NCBI GenBank assembly: GCA_019247895.1
Contig: JAFBAF010000162.1
Coordinates: 1 to 32,936 of the forward strand
Reading direction: 5' to 3'
Source: Parafilimonas sp.
Lineage (GTDB): Bacteria; Bacteroidota; Bacteroidia; Chitinophagales; Chitinophagaceae
Length of the DNA stretch: 32,936 bases
Shown here: positions 17,372-26,500 of the stretch, piece after piece
How the letters are laid out: each line of letters starts with the position of its first letter
Position numbering within the stretch: the first letter of the stretch is position 1
Position numbers and translations under genes: made by a program
The notes under the pieces: generated by a model
Database searches by the model: none
The model's input: only the letters and a program-made list of their open reading frames with translations
What the model was told of the DNA's origin: nothing

Positions 17372-18073
17372 TTAAAAATTTTGAATTTGTCCAATTCCGA
17401 GTGCCTTGTTTCCGGTGCTATCTAAGAAGCCTTTTGCAAATATTGTATATACATGACCGCCACTTAAAGTGTCCGCTCTGCTTGCAACTGCAGTTCCATC
17501 TGGTTTTCTTAGTTCGAAATTATAAATGGCTGAAGTTCCTGTATACATTCTGTTATAACTAACCAATGTTGAACTTCCGTCCTGGTCGTTAAAGCTGCGT
17601 GTACTATACAATGTTGAGTCAGATGTAGCATCAGCCAGGCTTAATGCGCCGGCATTTGGGCTAAAGTTGAAGAATCTTACATACACTGAATCACCTGCGG
17701 GCTTCGCATAAATGTCAGGAACAAAGGATGCATTTACGCTTTTGAATGAATCAACCACAAAAAAACTGTAATTGGTTAAGGCATTAATATTTACAGTTTT
17801 TGAGAGCTTTGGGGTTGTTGTGGAAGATGAATCAAAAAATGAAAACGTATAACTGCCCGGCGTAGCCAGATAGTATGCCGTATAGTTGCCATAACTAAGG
17901 CCCTGACCAAAATACGAATTGTTAATATAAATACTTAATGGCGGTGCGTCAGGAGAAACGTTAGCAAGCAAAAATGCTCCCTGCTGGGGATTTGTGCTAC
18001 CACTATTATTTAAATTACATGAGGCTAAAAACATACACATTGCAACAAAAGTCATTACTGATAATCTCTTCAT
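17372..18073 (-). CDS. DUF4397-domain lipoprotein
   Basis: This is a lipoprotein of 233 residues. The signal peptide ends with a lipobox at Cys19 (FLASC), and a short polar linker (NSGSTNPQQG) follows. The DUF4397 domain begins at LLANVSPDAPPLSIYINN and continues with ATPGSYTFSFFDSS, typical of the immunoglobulin-like beta-sandwich of this family. A second half (VRFFNFSPNAGALSLADATS) looks like a repeat of the same fold. DUF4397 proteins are common cell-surface or periplasmic proteins in Bacteroidota, with no known activity. The gene stands alone with its own terminator and is divergent from the serine dehydratase gene. Confidence 0.85.
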   Translation of the reverse strand: MKRLSVMTFVAMCMFLASCNLNNSGSTNPQQGAFLLANVSPDAPPLSIYINNSYFGQGLSYGNYTAYYLATPGSYTFSFFDSSSTTTPKLSKTVNINALTNYSFFVVDSFKSVNASFVPDIYAKPAGDSVYVRFFNFSPNAGALSLADATSDSTLYSTRSFNDQDGSSTLVSYNRMYTGTSAIYNFELRKPDGTAVASRADTLSGGHVYTIFAKGFLDSTGNKALGIGQIQNF

Positions 18074-18134
18074 ATTTAATTTTTATTGTTTGAAGTTTAT
18101 AACGCGAATAATGCAAAAATTATACAAACAAAAG

Positions 18135-18186
18135 ACTTTTGAAAAGTTAAAAACGTTGTAACCGGGCAACTCTTTTTTTAAAAAAG
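18135..18186. promoter_or_regulatory. Two palindromes in the divergent promoter region of the lipoprotein and serine dehydratase genes
   Basis: ACTTTTGAAAAGT (18135-18147) and CTTTTTTTAAAAAAG (18172-18186) are perfect inverted repeats around one central base. They lie in the 159-bp region between two divergent genes and could be operators. In such AT-rich DNA, the second may be chance. Confidence 0.2.
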
Positions 18187-18232
18187 ATAATTTTTATAAA
18201 GAACATCATGCCTGTAGTAATTTTACGCCGCT

Positions 18233-19648
18233 ATGCCACATGAAGCGATCTCAGTTTTTGACATGTTTAAAATTGGTGTTGGCCCATCCAGTTCTCATAC
18301 TTTAGGCCCGTGGCGTGCAGCACTGCGATTTATACAAAGCTTACAACAGAAAAATTTGTTAAAGCAAACGCAAGCCGTTACTGTGTTGTTATATGGCTCA
18401 TTGGCAAAAACAGGCAAAGGCCATGGAACTGATATTGCTGTTTTAATGGGTTTGTGCGGCGAAGATCCGGTAACAGTTGATGTAAATTCAATTGCATCAA
18501 AAATTGATCGCATTCAATCCTTGAAAAAGCTGTTATTGAATAGTGAAAAACAAATTGATATTGATGTTCAATTCTTAATGAATGAAACGCTTTCTTTTCA
18601 CCCAAATGGCCTCACATTTCTTGCAGATTGCGGTAATGATATACAGATAAGCGAAACATTTTATTCCGTTGGTGGCGGCTTTGTTGTAAAAGAAAATGAA
18701 GACACAACAACAGTAAAAAATATTGATTTGCCTTTTCCAATAAATACATCAGCGGATTTATTGCATTGGTGCATGAAAACAGGTTTATCTATTAATGAAA
18801 TAGTAATGGAAAATGAAAACGCATGGCGTAATGAAACTGAAACGAGGCAAGGCGTTTTGAATATTTGGCAAATAATGAAGGAATGTATGTATCGTGGTTG
18901 CCACAGCAAAGGAGAATTACCCGGTGGCTTACATGTACGCAGAAGAGCTTTTGATCTCAATAAAAAACTCATCAAAGAAAGTAATTACAACGATTACAAT
19001 ACATGGACAGATGCTATTACAAATGGAGGGAGTAACTTTCAATACATATTAGATTGGGTAAGTTGTTTTGCATTAGCGGTAAATGAAGAGAATGCATCTT
19101 TTGGCCGGGTGGTAACTGCACCAACCAACGGTGCTGCCGGTGTAATACCTGCGGTGCTGCAATACTTTATTGTGTTTTGTAATGGCAATGATAGCGAAAA
19201 GATAACCCGCTTTCTTTTAACTGCTTCAGAAATTGGAAGCATCTTTAAAAAAGAAGCAACTATTTCTGCAGCAATGGGCGGCTGCCAGGCAGAGATCGGT
19301 GTGTCGTCTTCGATGGCGGCAGCAGCACTTACTGAAAGTTTAGGCGGCACACAACGCCAGGCATTAATGGCTGCAGAAATTGCTATGGAACATCATCTTG
19401 GTCTTACATGTGATCCTATTGGCGGCCTTGTGCAGGTGCCATGCATTGAGCGCAACACTATGGGTGCGATAAAAGCCATAACGGCATCGCAATTGGCTTT
19501 GCAAAGCTCGCCAGATTATGCACGTGTAAGTTTGGATAAGGTTATAAAAACAATGTGGGACACCGCTAAAGACATGAACTTTAAATACAAAGAAACTGCT
19601 GAAGGCGGGCTTGCATTAAATATTCCGCTGGGATTAAAAGAATGTTAG
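18233..19648 (+). CDS. sdaA: L-serine ammonia-lyase (L-serine dehydratase), iron-sulfur type
   Basis: This cytoplasmic enzyme of 471 residues converts L-serine to pyruvate and ammonia with a [4Fe-4S] cluster. The N-terminal [20 protein letters not shown] is the conserved beta-domain start, and [11 protein letters not shown] follows. The alpha domain has three cluster cysteines, C351 (GGCQAEIG), C393 (CDPIGG) and C404 (VQVPCIERN), with the 42- and 11-residue spacing known from Legionella serine dehydratase. The last residue is Cys471 (GLKEC), matching the C-terminal cysteine that plugs the active site in that enzyme. Alpha and beta domains are in one chain. It is monocistronic and convergent with the ABC ATPase gene. 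Confidence 0.95.
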   Translation: MPHEAISVFDMFKIGVGPSSSHTLGPWRAALRFIQSLQQKNLLKQTQAVTVLLYGSLAKTGKGHGTDIAVLMGLCGEDPVTVDVNSIASKIDRIQSLKKLLLNSEKQIDIDVQFLMNETLSFHPNGLTFLADCGNDIQISETFYSVGGGFVVKENEDTTTVKNIDLPFPINTSADLLHWCMKTGLSINEIVMENENAWRNETETRQGVLNIWQIMKECMYRGCHSKGELPGGLHVRRRAFDLNKKLIKESNYNDYNTWTDAITNGGSNFQYILDWVSCFALAVNEENASFGRVVTAPTNGAAGVIPAVLQYFIVFCNGNDSEKITRFLLTASEIGSIFKKEATISAAMGGCQAEIGVSSSMAAAALTESLGGTQRQALMAAEIAMEHHLGLTCDPIGGLVQVPCIERNTMGAIKAITASQLALQSSPDYARVSLDKVIKTMWDTAKDMNFKYKETAEGGLALNIPLGLKEC

Positions 19649-19662
19649 CCCTCACCCTCGTT

Positions 19663-19685
19663 CCCTCTCCATGGAATGGAGAGGG
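19663..19685. repeat. Perfect 10-bp inverted repeat, REP-like or terminator
   Basis: CCCTCTCCAT and ATGGAGAGGG form a perfect 10-bp stem around a 3-base loop, 14 bp after the serine dehydratase stop. The GC-rich sequence stands out from its AT-rich surroundings, and flanking text (CCCTCACCCTCG before it) is like the interspersed palindromic repeats found between genes in many bacteria. There is no T-run directly behind it, so a classic terminator is less likely. Copy number elsewhere in the genome cannot be seen. Confidence 0.5.
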
Positions 19686-19824
19686 ATGCCCAATTTCATA
19701 CAGTGTTTATTTTATTATGCTTTGCAAATTTTTTTGGTGAAATATTTTTTTTGCCGATGAGCAGTTGTATTTCGTGGCATCGTTCCTTGCGTCGCAACAC
19801 TTGTGCAGTTTATTTTCAGCAGCA

Positions 19825-20529
19825 TTAATGCGCTGCAATTTCCGCTGCTTTCCAGTTATCGCTTTCAATATTGCCATCGCGTAAGCGAACAATTCGTTTT
19901 GCATATTCAGCAATATCTTCTTCATGTGTTACTAAAACAACCGTGTTTCCGGCTGCTTGTATCTGCCCGAAAATTTCCATTACTTCAACAGATGTTTTTG
20001 TGTCAAGGTTCCCTGTTGGTTCATCGGCGAGCAACAGTGAAGGATTATTTACCAGCGCTCTCGCAATTGCTACACGCTGAATTTGCCCGCCGCTCATTTC
20101 ATTTGGTTTGTGGTGACTTCTATCAGCTAATGCAACTTTGGTTAAAGCTTCCATAGCACGTTCTGTTCTTTCTTTTTTGCTGATGCCTGCATAAATTAAA
20201 GGCAACGCAACATTTTCTGCGGCGGTTAACCGCGGCAACAAATTAAACTGCTGAAACACAAAACCTATTTCAGTATTTCTTACTTCAGCAAGATCATCAT
20301 CCGCCATTTTACTTACATCTTTTCCATTTAAAACGTAGCTGCCGCCGCTGGGTGTATCTAAACAGCCAAGTATATTCATTAATGTACTTTTTCCGCTTCC
20401 GCTTGGTCCCATCAGAGCCACATATTCATTCTTATTAATTGTCAGCGAAATTCCTTTCAACACGTCAAGGGAATTGGCGCCCATAAAATAAGTTTTGCGT
20501 ATTTGATGAAGTTCTATAATCGGCTGCAT
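19825..20529 (-). CDS. ABC transporter ATP-binding protein, LolD/MacB type
   Basis: This cytoplasmic ATPase of 234 residues belongs to the LolD/MacB/FtsE-like group. Walker A is GPSGSGKST (about 41-49). The Q-loop region is [20 protein letters not shown]. The signature is [15 protein letters not shown], followed by Walker [13 protein letters not shown] and the H-loop LVTHEED. The N-terminal [20 protein letters not shown] (often YxxG...VLKGI in LolD) also fits. It should work with a permease of the FtsX/MacB type in lipoprotein or efflux transport; no such permease gene is in the window. It follows gatC by 23 bp on the same strand. Confidence 0.9.
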   Translation of the reverse strand: MQPIIELHQIRKTYFMGANSLDVLKGISLTINKNEYVALMGPSGSGKSTLMNILGCLDTPSGGSYVLNGKDVSKMADDDLAEVRNTEIGFVFQQFNLLPRLTAAENVALPLIYAGISKKERTERAMEALTKVALADRSHHKPNEMSGGQIQRVAIARALVNNPSLLLADEPTGNLDTKTSVEVMEIFGQIQAAGNTVVLVTHEEDIAEYAKRIVRLRDGNIESDNWKAAEIAAH

Positions 20530-20552
20530 AATATTTTATGATGATAATAAAA

Positions 20553-20852
20553 TTATTCTGATTCTTTCTTAATTACTTTAGGCACTTTGAAAAAGTTACC
20601 ATCAGTTAAAGGTGCATTTAATAAAGCCTGTTGTTTAGTTGTGGTTTGTTTTACTTCATCTTCACGCAGTACGTTTACAGCGTTGGTTATGTGAAGCAAA
20701 GGTTCTACGCCTGAAGTATCAAGTTCTTTTAATTTTTCTACAAAACCAATCATGCGTTCAAGATCAGTTTTCAGTTCTTTTTTTTCTTCTTCAGAAAATT
20801 TTAATTTTGCAAGATGCGCTAACCGGTCAATCATTTCAGACGAAACTTCCAT
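20553..20852 (-). CDS. gatC: Aspartyl/glutamyl-tRNA amidotransferase subunit C
   Basis: This 99-residue protein is the small GatC subunit that stabilises GatA in the GatCAB complex, which makes Gln-tRNA(Gln) or Asn-tRNA(Asn) from misacylated tRNA. Visible family features are the N-terminal MIDRLAHLAKLKFSEEEKKE, ERMIGFVEKLKELDTSGVEPL, and NVLREDEVKQ, followed by the C-terminal GNFFKVPKVI. Length is normal for the family. The gatA and gatB genes are not in the window, which is common. The lolD-type gene follows 23 bp downstream and is likely co-transcribed. Confidence 0.95.
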   Translation of the reverse strand: MEVSSEMIDRLAHLAKLKFSEEEKKELKTDLERMIGFVEKLKELDTSGVEPLLHITNAVNVLREDEVKQTTTKQQALLNAPLTDGNFFKVPKVIKKESE

Positions 20853-20973
20853 TTAACAAAAATAAAGGTTGTAGTTGAGCTAAGCATTAAAAAGGTAACA
20901 GTGGTAAAAAAAGTAGATAATTGCATACTAATAGAGCTTTGTATTCGTTAATTTGCATATCCAAAGTCCGTAT

Positions 20974-22353
20974 ATGCTAAGAGAAGCCATCCGCATATTT
21001 GTGGTAGATGATGATGAGATTTATGTCGCAAGGCTAAGCTATTATTTATCATTGAACCCTGAATACCAGGTAAAAAAGTTCCTTTCTGCGAAATCACTTA
21101 TTGCGTGTTTATACGAAAAACCAGATATCATAACGCTGGATTATTCGATGCCTGATGTAAATGGTGATGCATTATTAAACCAGATTAAAGAATTAAGCCC
21201 TGAAACGCAGGTAATTTTCATTTCAGGCCAGGAAGATATAAAAGTAGCGATCGATCTTTTTAAAAAAGGGGTGCATGATTATATTGTAAAAGATGCGGAC
21301 ACAGAGCAACGCCTTTGGATGGCAATTCAAAACCTGCGTGAAAATTTAGCGCTTAAAAAAGAGGTAGAAGATCTTAAACAGGAAGTAGAAAGAAAGTATA
21401 ATTTCCAGAATGTAATTATCGGCAACAGCAACGCTATTAAAAAAGTTTTTAGTTTAATGGCAAAGGCAACTACTACAAACATTACTGTATCAATTAATGG
21501 TGAAACCGGAACGGGAAAAGAATTGGTTGCAAAAGCTATTCACTTCAACTCTGAAAGAAAAAAACATGCATTTGTACCGGTAAATGTTGCTGCTATTCCT
21601 AAAGATCTTTTGGAAAGCGAATTGTTTGGTCATGAAAAAGGTGCTTTTACAGGCGCAGCCAACAGGCGCATCGGAAAATTTGAAGAAGCAAATAACGGTA
21701 CTTTATTTTTAGATGAGATAGGTGAAATGGATATGAACCTGCAGGCAAAATTATTACGGGCTTTGCAGGAAAAAGAAATCACCCGAATTGGAAGCAATGA
21801 AATTGTAAAAATAAATGCACGCATTATTGTTGCAACACACCGCAACATCCAGGAAGAAATTGAAAAAGGAAATTTTAGGGAAGATTTGTATTATCGCTTA
21901 CTTGGTTTGCCTATTGTACTACCACCATTGCGCGACCGTGAAAATGATATTCTCTTAATAGCAAAATTTTTTATAGATCAGTTTTGCAAAGAAAATAATT
22001 TGGGCAAAAAACACTTATCGCTAAGTGCTAAGCAAAAATTAATGACCTATACTTTTCCGGGGAACATACGAGAATTAAAATCTGTTATTGAACTTGCTTG
22101 CGTTATGAGTGAAGGTGAAGAAATATTCGAAGATGATTTGCAGATCAGCTTCACTCCTATTAAAACAAACCATACGAGAAACGGCAACTACACTTTAAAA
22201 GAATACACACTTAAACTTATACAGCAATATCTTGACGAATATGATTATGACGTTTTAAAAGTAGCGGGCAAACTTGATGTTGGTAAATCCACTATCTACA
22301 GAATGATAAACAGCCAGCAATTAAGAATTGCTAAAAGAAAAGCCAATGCCTGA
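20974..22353 (+). CDS. Sigma-54-dependent response regulator (NtrC family)
   Basis: This two-component regulator of 459 residues activates sigma-54 promoters. I start at the ATG at 20974, because a TTG start 21 bp earlier would precede the receiver by an odd extension. The receiver has acidic D12-D13-D14 and the phosphoacceptor D56 (TLDYSMPD). The AAA+ domain shows Walker A GETGTGKE (176-183), the sigma-54-contacting GAFTGA (223-228), Walker B LFLDEIGEM, and FREDLYYRLLGLPIVLPPLRDR. A C-terminal helix-turn-helix (VAGKLDVGKSTIYRMI) completes the protein. The Hpt gene overlaps its stop codon. No histidine kinase is nearby. Targets are unknown; the eCIS operon downstream is convergent. Confidence 0.93.
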   Translation: MLREAIRIFVVDDDEIYVARLSYYLSLNPEYQVKKFLSAKSLIACLYEKPDIITLDYSMPDVNGDALLNQIKELSPETQVIFISGQEDIKVAIDLFKKGVHDYIVKDADTEQRLWMAIQNLRENLALKKEVEDLKQEVERKYNFQNVIIGNSNAIKKVFSLMAKATTTNITVSINGETGTGKELVAKAIHFNSERKKHAFVPVNVAAIPKDLLESELFGHEKGAFTGAANRRIGKFEEANNGTLFLDEIGEMDMNLQAKLLRALQEKEITRIGSNEIVKINARIIVATHRNIQEEIEKGNFREDLYYRLLGLPIVLPPLRDRENDILLIAKFFIDQFCKENNLGKKHLSLSAKQKLMTYTFPGNIRELKSVIELACVMSEGEEIFEDDLQISFTPIKTNHTRNGNYTLKEYTLKLIQQYLDEYDYDVLKVAGKLDVGKSTIYRMINSQQLRIAKRKANA

Positions 22354-22699
22354 AGCGGAAAAATTATACGATACTCAAATTTTAGTTCAAACGCATGACG
22401 CTGACCAGGACTTTGTAAAATATATGGTTTCTGTATTTCTTACACACATGCCTGGTTATAATGCAAGCCTTGAAAAAGCGGCTGCAGATAACGACTGGAA
22501 AAATGTTCATTTTTTTGCCCATAAAATGAAAGCAAGTATCGATCTTTTTGATCTTAAAATATTAAGAGATTTTATTCGGCAGCTTGATGCTAAAGCCAAA
22601 AATGAAACAGATACTGAAACTATTGCGGCGGATGTTGAATTTGTATCTGGTTATATAAAAAGATGCATTGCACAAATGAAGGTTGATTTTGAGCTTTAA
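22346..22699 (+). CDS. Hpt-domain phosphotransfer protein
   Basis: This is a 117-residue single-domain histidine phosphotransfer protein that should pass phosphate between a hybrid kinase and a response regulator. The ATG at 22346 overlaps the stop of the preceding regulator gene by 8 bp, so translation is probably coupled. The phosphorylatable residue is H59 in FFAHKMKASIDLFD, the typical AHxLKGS-type motif with the lysine three residues on. The rest is helical, as expected for the four-helix bundle. The nearest partner is the sigma-54-type regulator encoded just upstream; the kinase is not visible. Confidence 0.85.
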   Translation: MPEAEKLYDTQILVQTHDADQDFVKYMVSVFLTHMPGYNASLEKAAADNDWKNVHFFAHKMKASIDLFDLKILRDFIRQLDAKAKNETDTETIAADVEFVSGYIKRCIAQMKVDFEL

Positions 22700-22711
22700 C
22701 CGCAATCAATA

Positions 22712-23569
22712 TTATAAATCATTCAAATACGCCAGCGCTTTTTTATAATCCGGGTCAATTTTAAGAGCAGATTTTAATAAACGTTTCGCGGTTTCTTTAT
22801 TTCCTGTTCCTAATTCAAGAATTGCTCTTTCTGTGATCACTTTCACATTAGTGTTATCCAATAAAAGTATGTTGTCTAATTCTTTTTTTGCTTTATCAAT
22901 TTCATTTTTTGAAAGATAAACTAAAGCAAGATGATAGCGTGTTTTTTCATCACCAGGCGATAACGCTAAAGATTGCAGCAACGCATCCTCTGCTATCCCA
23001 TAATTTTTTCTTATAAATTCCATAATACCCAACTGGCTCCATGCAAATGCATCAGCTTTATTATTTTTTATTGCAGTTTGCAAACACGCAGTTGCCTCAT
23101 CATATTTTTTTAGACCTGCTTTAACTATTGCGAATTGTGTCCAGTATTTATTTTCTGCAGGTTTAAGTGTTATAATTTTTTCCCAGCATTTTTCCGCCGC
23201 ATAATAGTCTTGCTGAACTGTGGCAATCGTTGCAAGACTTTCCCATGCAAAAACATTCTCTGTATTTTGTTCGATTGCTTTTGTAATGCACTGCACACCT
23301 TCTTCAACCTTTTCCTGCTGCACTAATATGTTTCCAAGATTTAACCAGGCTGAAGAACTTTCCGGATTTATTTGTAAAGATTTTCTTGCATTGCTTTCTG
23401 CTTCTGGTAAGTTGCCTTTTTGCTGTAATGTAAATGCAAGATTGTTGTATGCAGATGAATCATGCTTGTTTAACCTGATAGCTTCCCGAAATTTTTTTTC
23501 TGCATCGTCAATATCTCCATGCAAAAAAATTCCAACACCTGTATTGTTAATTGTTTCTTTAACTTCCAT
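22712..23569 (-). CDS. TPR-repeat protein at the end of the eCIS operon
   Basis: This 285-residue protein consists of about eight tetratricopeptide repeats. Examples are AEKKFREAIRLNKHDSSAYNN, ESNARKSLQINPESSSAWLN and KELDNILLLDNTNVKV. There is no signal peptide, membrane helix or enzymatic motif, so it should be a cytoplasmic protein-protein interaction scaffold or chaperone-like factor. Its ATG lies 9 bp after the stop of the DUF4157 gene, so it is very probably in the same operon. A role in binding or loading the DUF4157 protein is a guess from position. It is convergent with the Hpt gene across only 12 bp. Confidence 0.8.
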   Translation of the reverse strand: MEVKETINNTGVGIFLHGDIDDAEKKFREAIRLNKHDSSAYNNLAFTLQQKGNLPEAESNARKSLQINPESSSAWLNLGNILVQQEKVEEGVQCITKAIEQNTENVFAWESLATIATVQQDYYAAEKCWEKIITLKPAENKYWTQFAIVKAGLKKYDEATACLQTAIKNNKADAFAWSQLGIMEFIRKNYGIAEDALLQSLALSPGDEKTRYHLALVYLSKNEIDKAKKELDNILLLDNTNVKVITERAILELGTGNKETAKRLLKSALKIDPDYKKALAYLNDL

Positions 23570-23578
23570 AACATTTTT

Positions 23579-26500
23579 TTAGTTGAGTAATTGCTGGCCA
23601 ACTCCTTTTGCAAAAGTGCCAACATCAATATCAGGAGCTTCAAACTGAACCTGGTCTAATGAAATATCAAAAGGTTTGTTTTCTTCATAATGCACAGGAA
23701 ATTTAACGCCGAACTTTAAAGCGGGCCCCCATTCAAAAGAATACAGATTCCATTTCCATTCTTTACTGAATTCTGTTATCCATAAGTCAAGCACAGCTTC
23801 AACATAAGCGTTCACATCAAACTTAAATTTAGGCTGAACAAACAGGCTTGCTTCCGCATCTAACTTAAAGCCTTGCGTTGGTGTCCAGTTAACAGCAACA
23901 GCGGCTTCTGCTGCGCCTGCAATACCCAATGCACCGCTCAATTCTAATCCTCCTGAAACTCTTGCTATGCCAACGCTTAAACCAATACCGGCGCGTACAT
24001 ACAATCGTAAACCTGCTTCAGCAGGTACTCTGAATTTCGCATTGCCTGTAATTGCCATACTTTCTTCCTGAGCTGGATTATATTTAACTTCAACAGCAGC
24101 ATCGGTTAATTGCCCCGGGCCTATACTTGCATAAGCTTCTGCTCCGCCGCCAATGGTAGCAACCAATCCTATGCTATGACTACCAACTGGAATTGCAAAC
24201 AGTGGTATTTCAATAGTAGGCGCTTTAAAAATATCCTTCTTAATTTCTTTTTTTGCGAATATGTCAACAGCTTGCGGAATGCCTATTTTGCCAACAACAT
24301 CTATCTGCCCGTCAGGTTTAAAAGTTACACCTGCAGTGCCTTGCAGCCAATCAGTAATTTTTAATGTTAAAGAAGCGCTGCCGAATACTTTCAGATCATT
24401 TCCCGGTTTACCTGATGGCTTTCCATCTGCACTCACTGCCTGGTTGGTGACACCTACTGTAGCATTGCCAGATAATCTCCCTTTTGAATAACCAACAGTT
24501 CCTGTAACTAAAAACACACCATCAATGTAGCTTACTGATAATTCTGAATCTATGCCCGGAATATTCGGTACTGCGTTACCAGCCATTGAAACCTTTGTTT
24601 GATCACCGGCAGTTTCAACTTTTGCGGATACCTTACCACTCTTAATGAACTTATGTTTAAAGTTTGCTTCACCTTCAATTATCAGCTGATCATTGCCATA
24701 AGTCACACTCATTTTACCATCTTCAAGGCCAGGAACATCAAACTTTGCTGAACCATCTGCCTTAAAAATCTTGTCAGCATAATTCACATTTATTTCAGCG
24801 CTTTCAATACCTCTTATTTTGCCTTTTGGGATGTGAATGTTACCATGTAAATCCCACTTGTCTTCACCGTTTTCAGTGTGTTCATAGCCTGCTTTTACGT
24901 TTGCTTTTACGCCACCAAAAAGTTTTTCATCAAACTCAAAATTGCCATCAAGTTTAAACACGCCTGATGAACCTCCTGAAGCTGAAATTTGACCTTTACC
25001 AACTTTAGTAATTTCAAAATCAACATTTCCTTTAACTCCAACTCCCTTAGTACCTGCAAAAACTGTAAGGGAAGCATCATTTATTTTTAAGGGAGGAGGC
25101 ATATTTATTTCGCCTGCATAAAAGGTTTTTGAAAGTTCAATATCTTCACCTCGGATCACAAAGTCAATTCCTCCGCTACCTAATATTTGCACTGTCGGCA
25201 TTATAGTTCCAGAAACAATAAAGCCATTATCAGGCAGTAGTTCAACACCGTTTACTTGTACAGGGCTTAAACCCTTAACTTTCAAGTTGCTTAAAATACT
25301 TTCAAGGTTTCCACCTTCCGCTCTCCTTTTGATATACCCACCAAAATCTACTCCATCCATTCTGAATAAGTCAATGGATAAATCCATTGGTTCAAAAATC
25401 TTTTGGTTAGGACTAAATTTCCCATCAAGTGTGCCGGCTGTATCACCTGATTGACCTTTTTTTAGTTTAATGTTGCCTTTAAAACCCGGCAAACGGGATA
25501 ATTTTGAGTTTTTTAGTTGGGCACCGCCTACAGATGAAGTATACGCAATGGGATCATCTTCTGAACCTGCAACGTCTTCAATTTCATTTTTACTCATTTT
25601 TTTAAACTCTTTCAAATGCTTGCCTTGTTTTATATCATTAAAGGACCAATAATCATTATCTTTTGGCCCAGCTATTACTTCAGTAAATGAAAGCGATTCA
25701 AAGGCAATAACATTATTTTTCAAAGCGTTTTCAACATCTTTAGGCACATCATCTCCATACTTTTCTTTAGTTGCATCATCAGTTATAAATGTGTTTACGG
25801 CGTCTCTGATTTTTTTATCAATCACCGAACCGGAACCCCGGTTTGCAGAAAAATTAAGCAACTCCATGTTGCCTATTTCATTAGTGCCCTGCAGTTGTAA
25901 TTCTTTTATGTGATCTACGTCATAAGCTGAAACTTTACCATCTTTATTCCATAGCGGTACTTTACTGTTTGCAATCAATTGTTTTTCGGTTCCAAAAAGT
26001 TTTATACTTTCCCATTTTAAATAATATACATCGGGCTTTGAAGGTTTTGTTCCGGCTTTCTCTTTTAGTTTTTCTATTTGATTAGTAACGCTTGAGGTTA
26101 TATCAGCATCTTGTTTCCAAACATCTGTTTGGCTTTTTTCATCTTTCATTGCTTTGTCGCGATCATAATTTTTTGTACGCTCTACACTATTTCCAATCTT
26201 AGGTTTATTTCTTCCTTTTAATTTCGGCAATTCAAGCTTCGGTAATGTTATTTTACCTTTTTCAAGCGTTCCTTTTGGTTGTCCAGACGATTTTTTTCTA
26301 TACACCACGGCTCTTTGAACTTCATCTTTTTGCTGCACAACATGCGTTAATTCATGAGCCAGCAATTCCTTACCATTATCGCTATCAGGATCATATTTTC
26401 CGGTATTAAAAAATATATCATTACCAATAGCAAATGCATGTGCACTTAGAGCTGCACATAATTCTGCTGACTCTTTATCATCATGAATTTTTACTTCAGA

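Noticed and set aside
19707-19925. Minus-strand frame reading from inside the ABC ATPase gene into the intergenic region
   Set aside because: It overlaps the 3' end of the ATPase in another frame and its tail covers repeat-like sequence; no independent start or family match.
19825-20529. The ABC ATPase as the missing ATPase of the metal transporter
   Set aside because: Its sequence (VLKGISL start, long [19 protein letters not shown]-loop region) is LolD/MacB-like, it is 6.5 kb away on the other strand, and it is linked to gatC.
20857-20864. TAnnTTTG match (TATTTTTG on the minus strand) before gatC
   Set aside because: Too close to the start codon and without an upstream -33 element.
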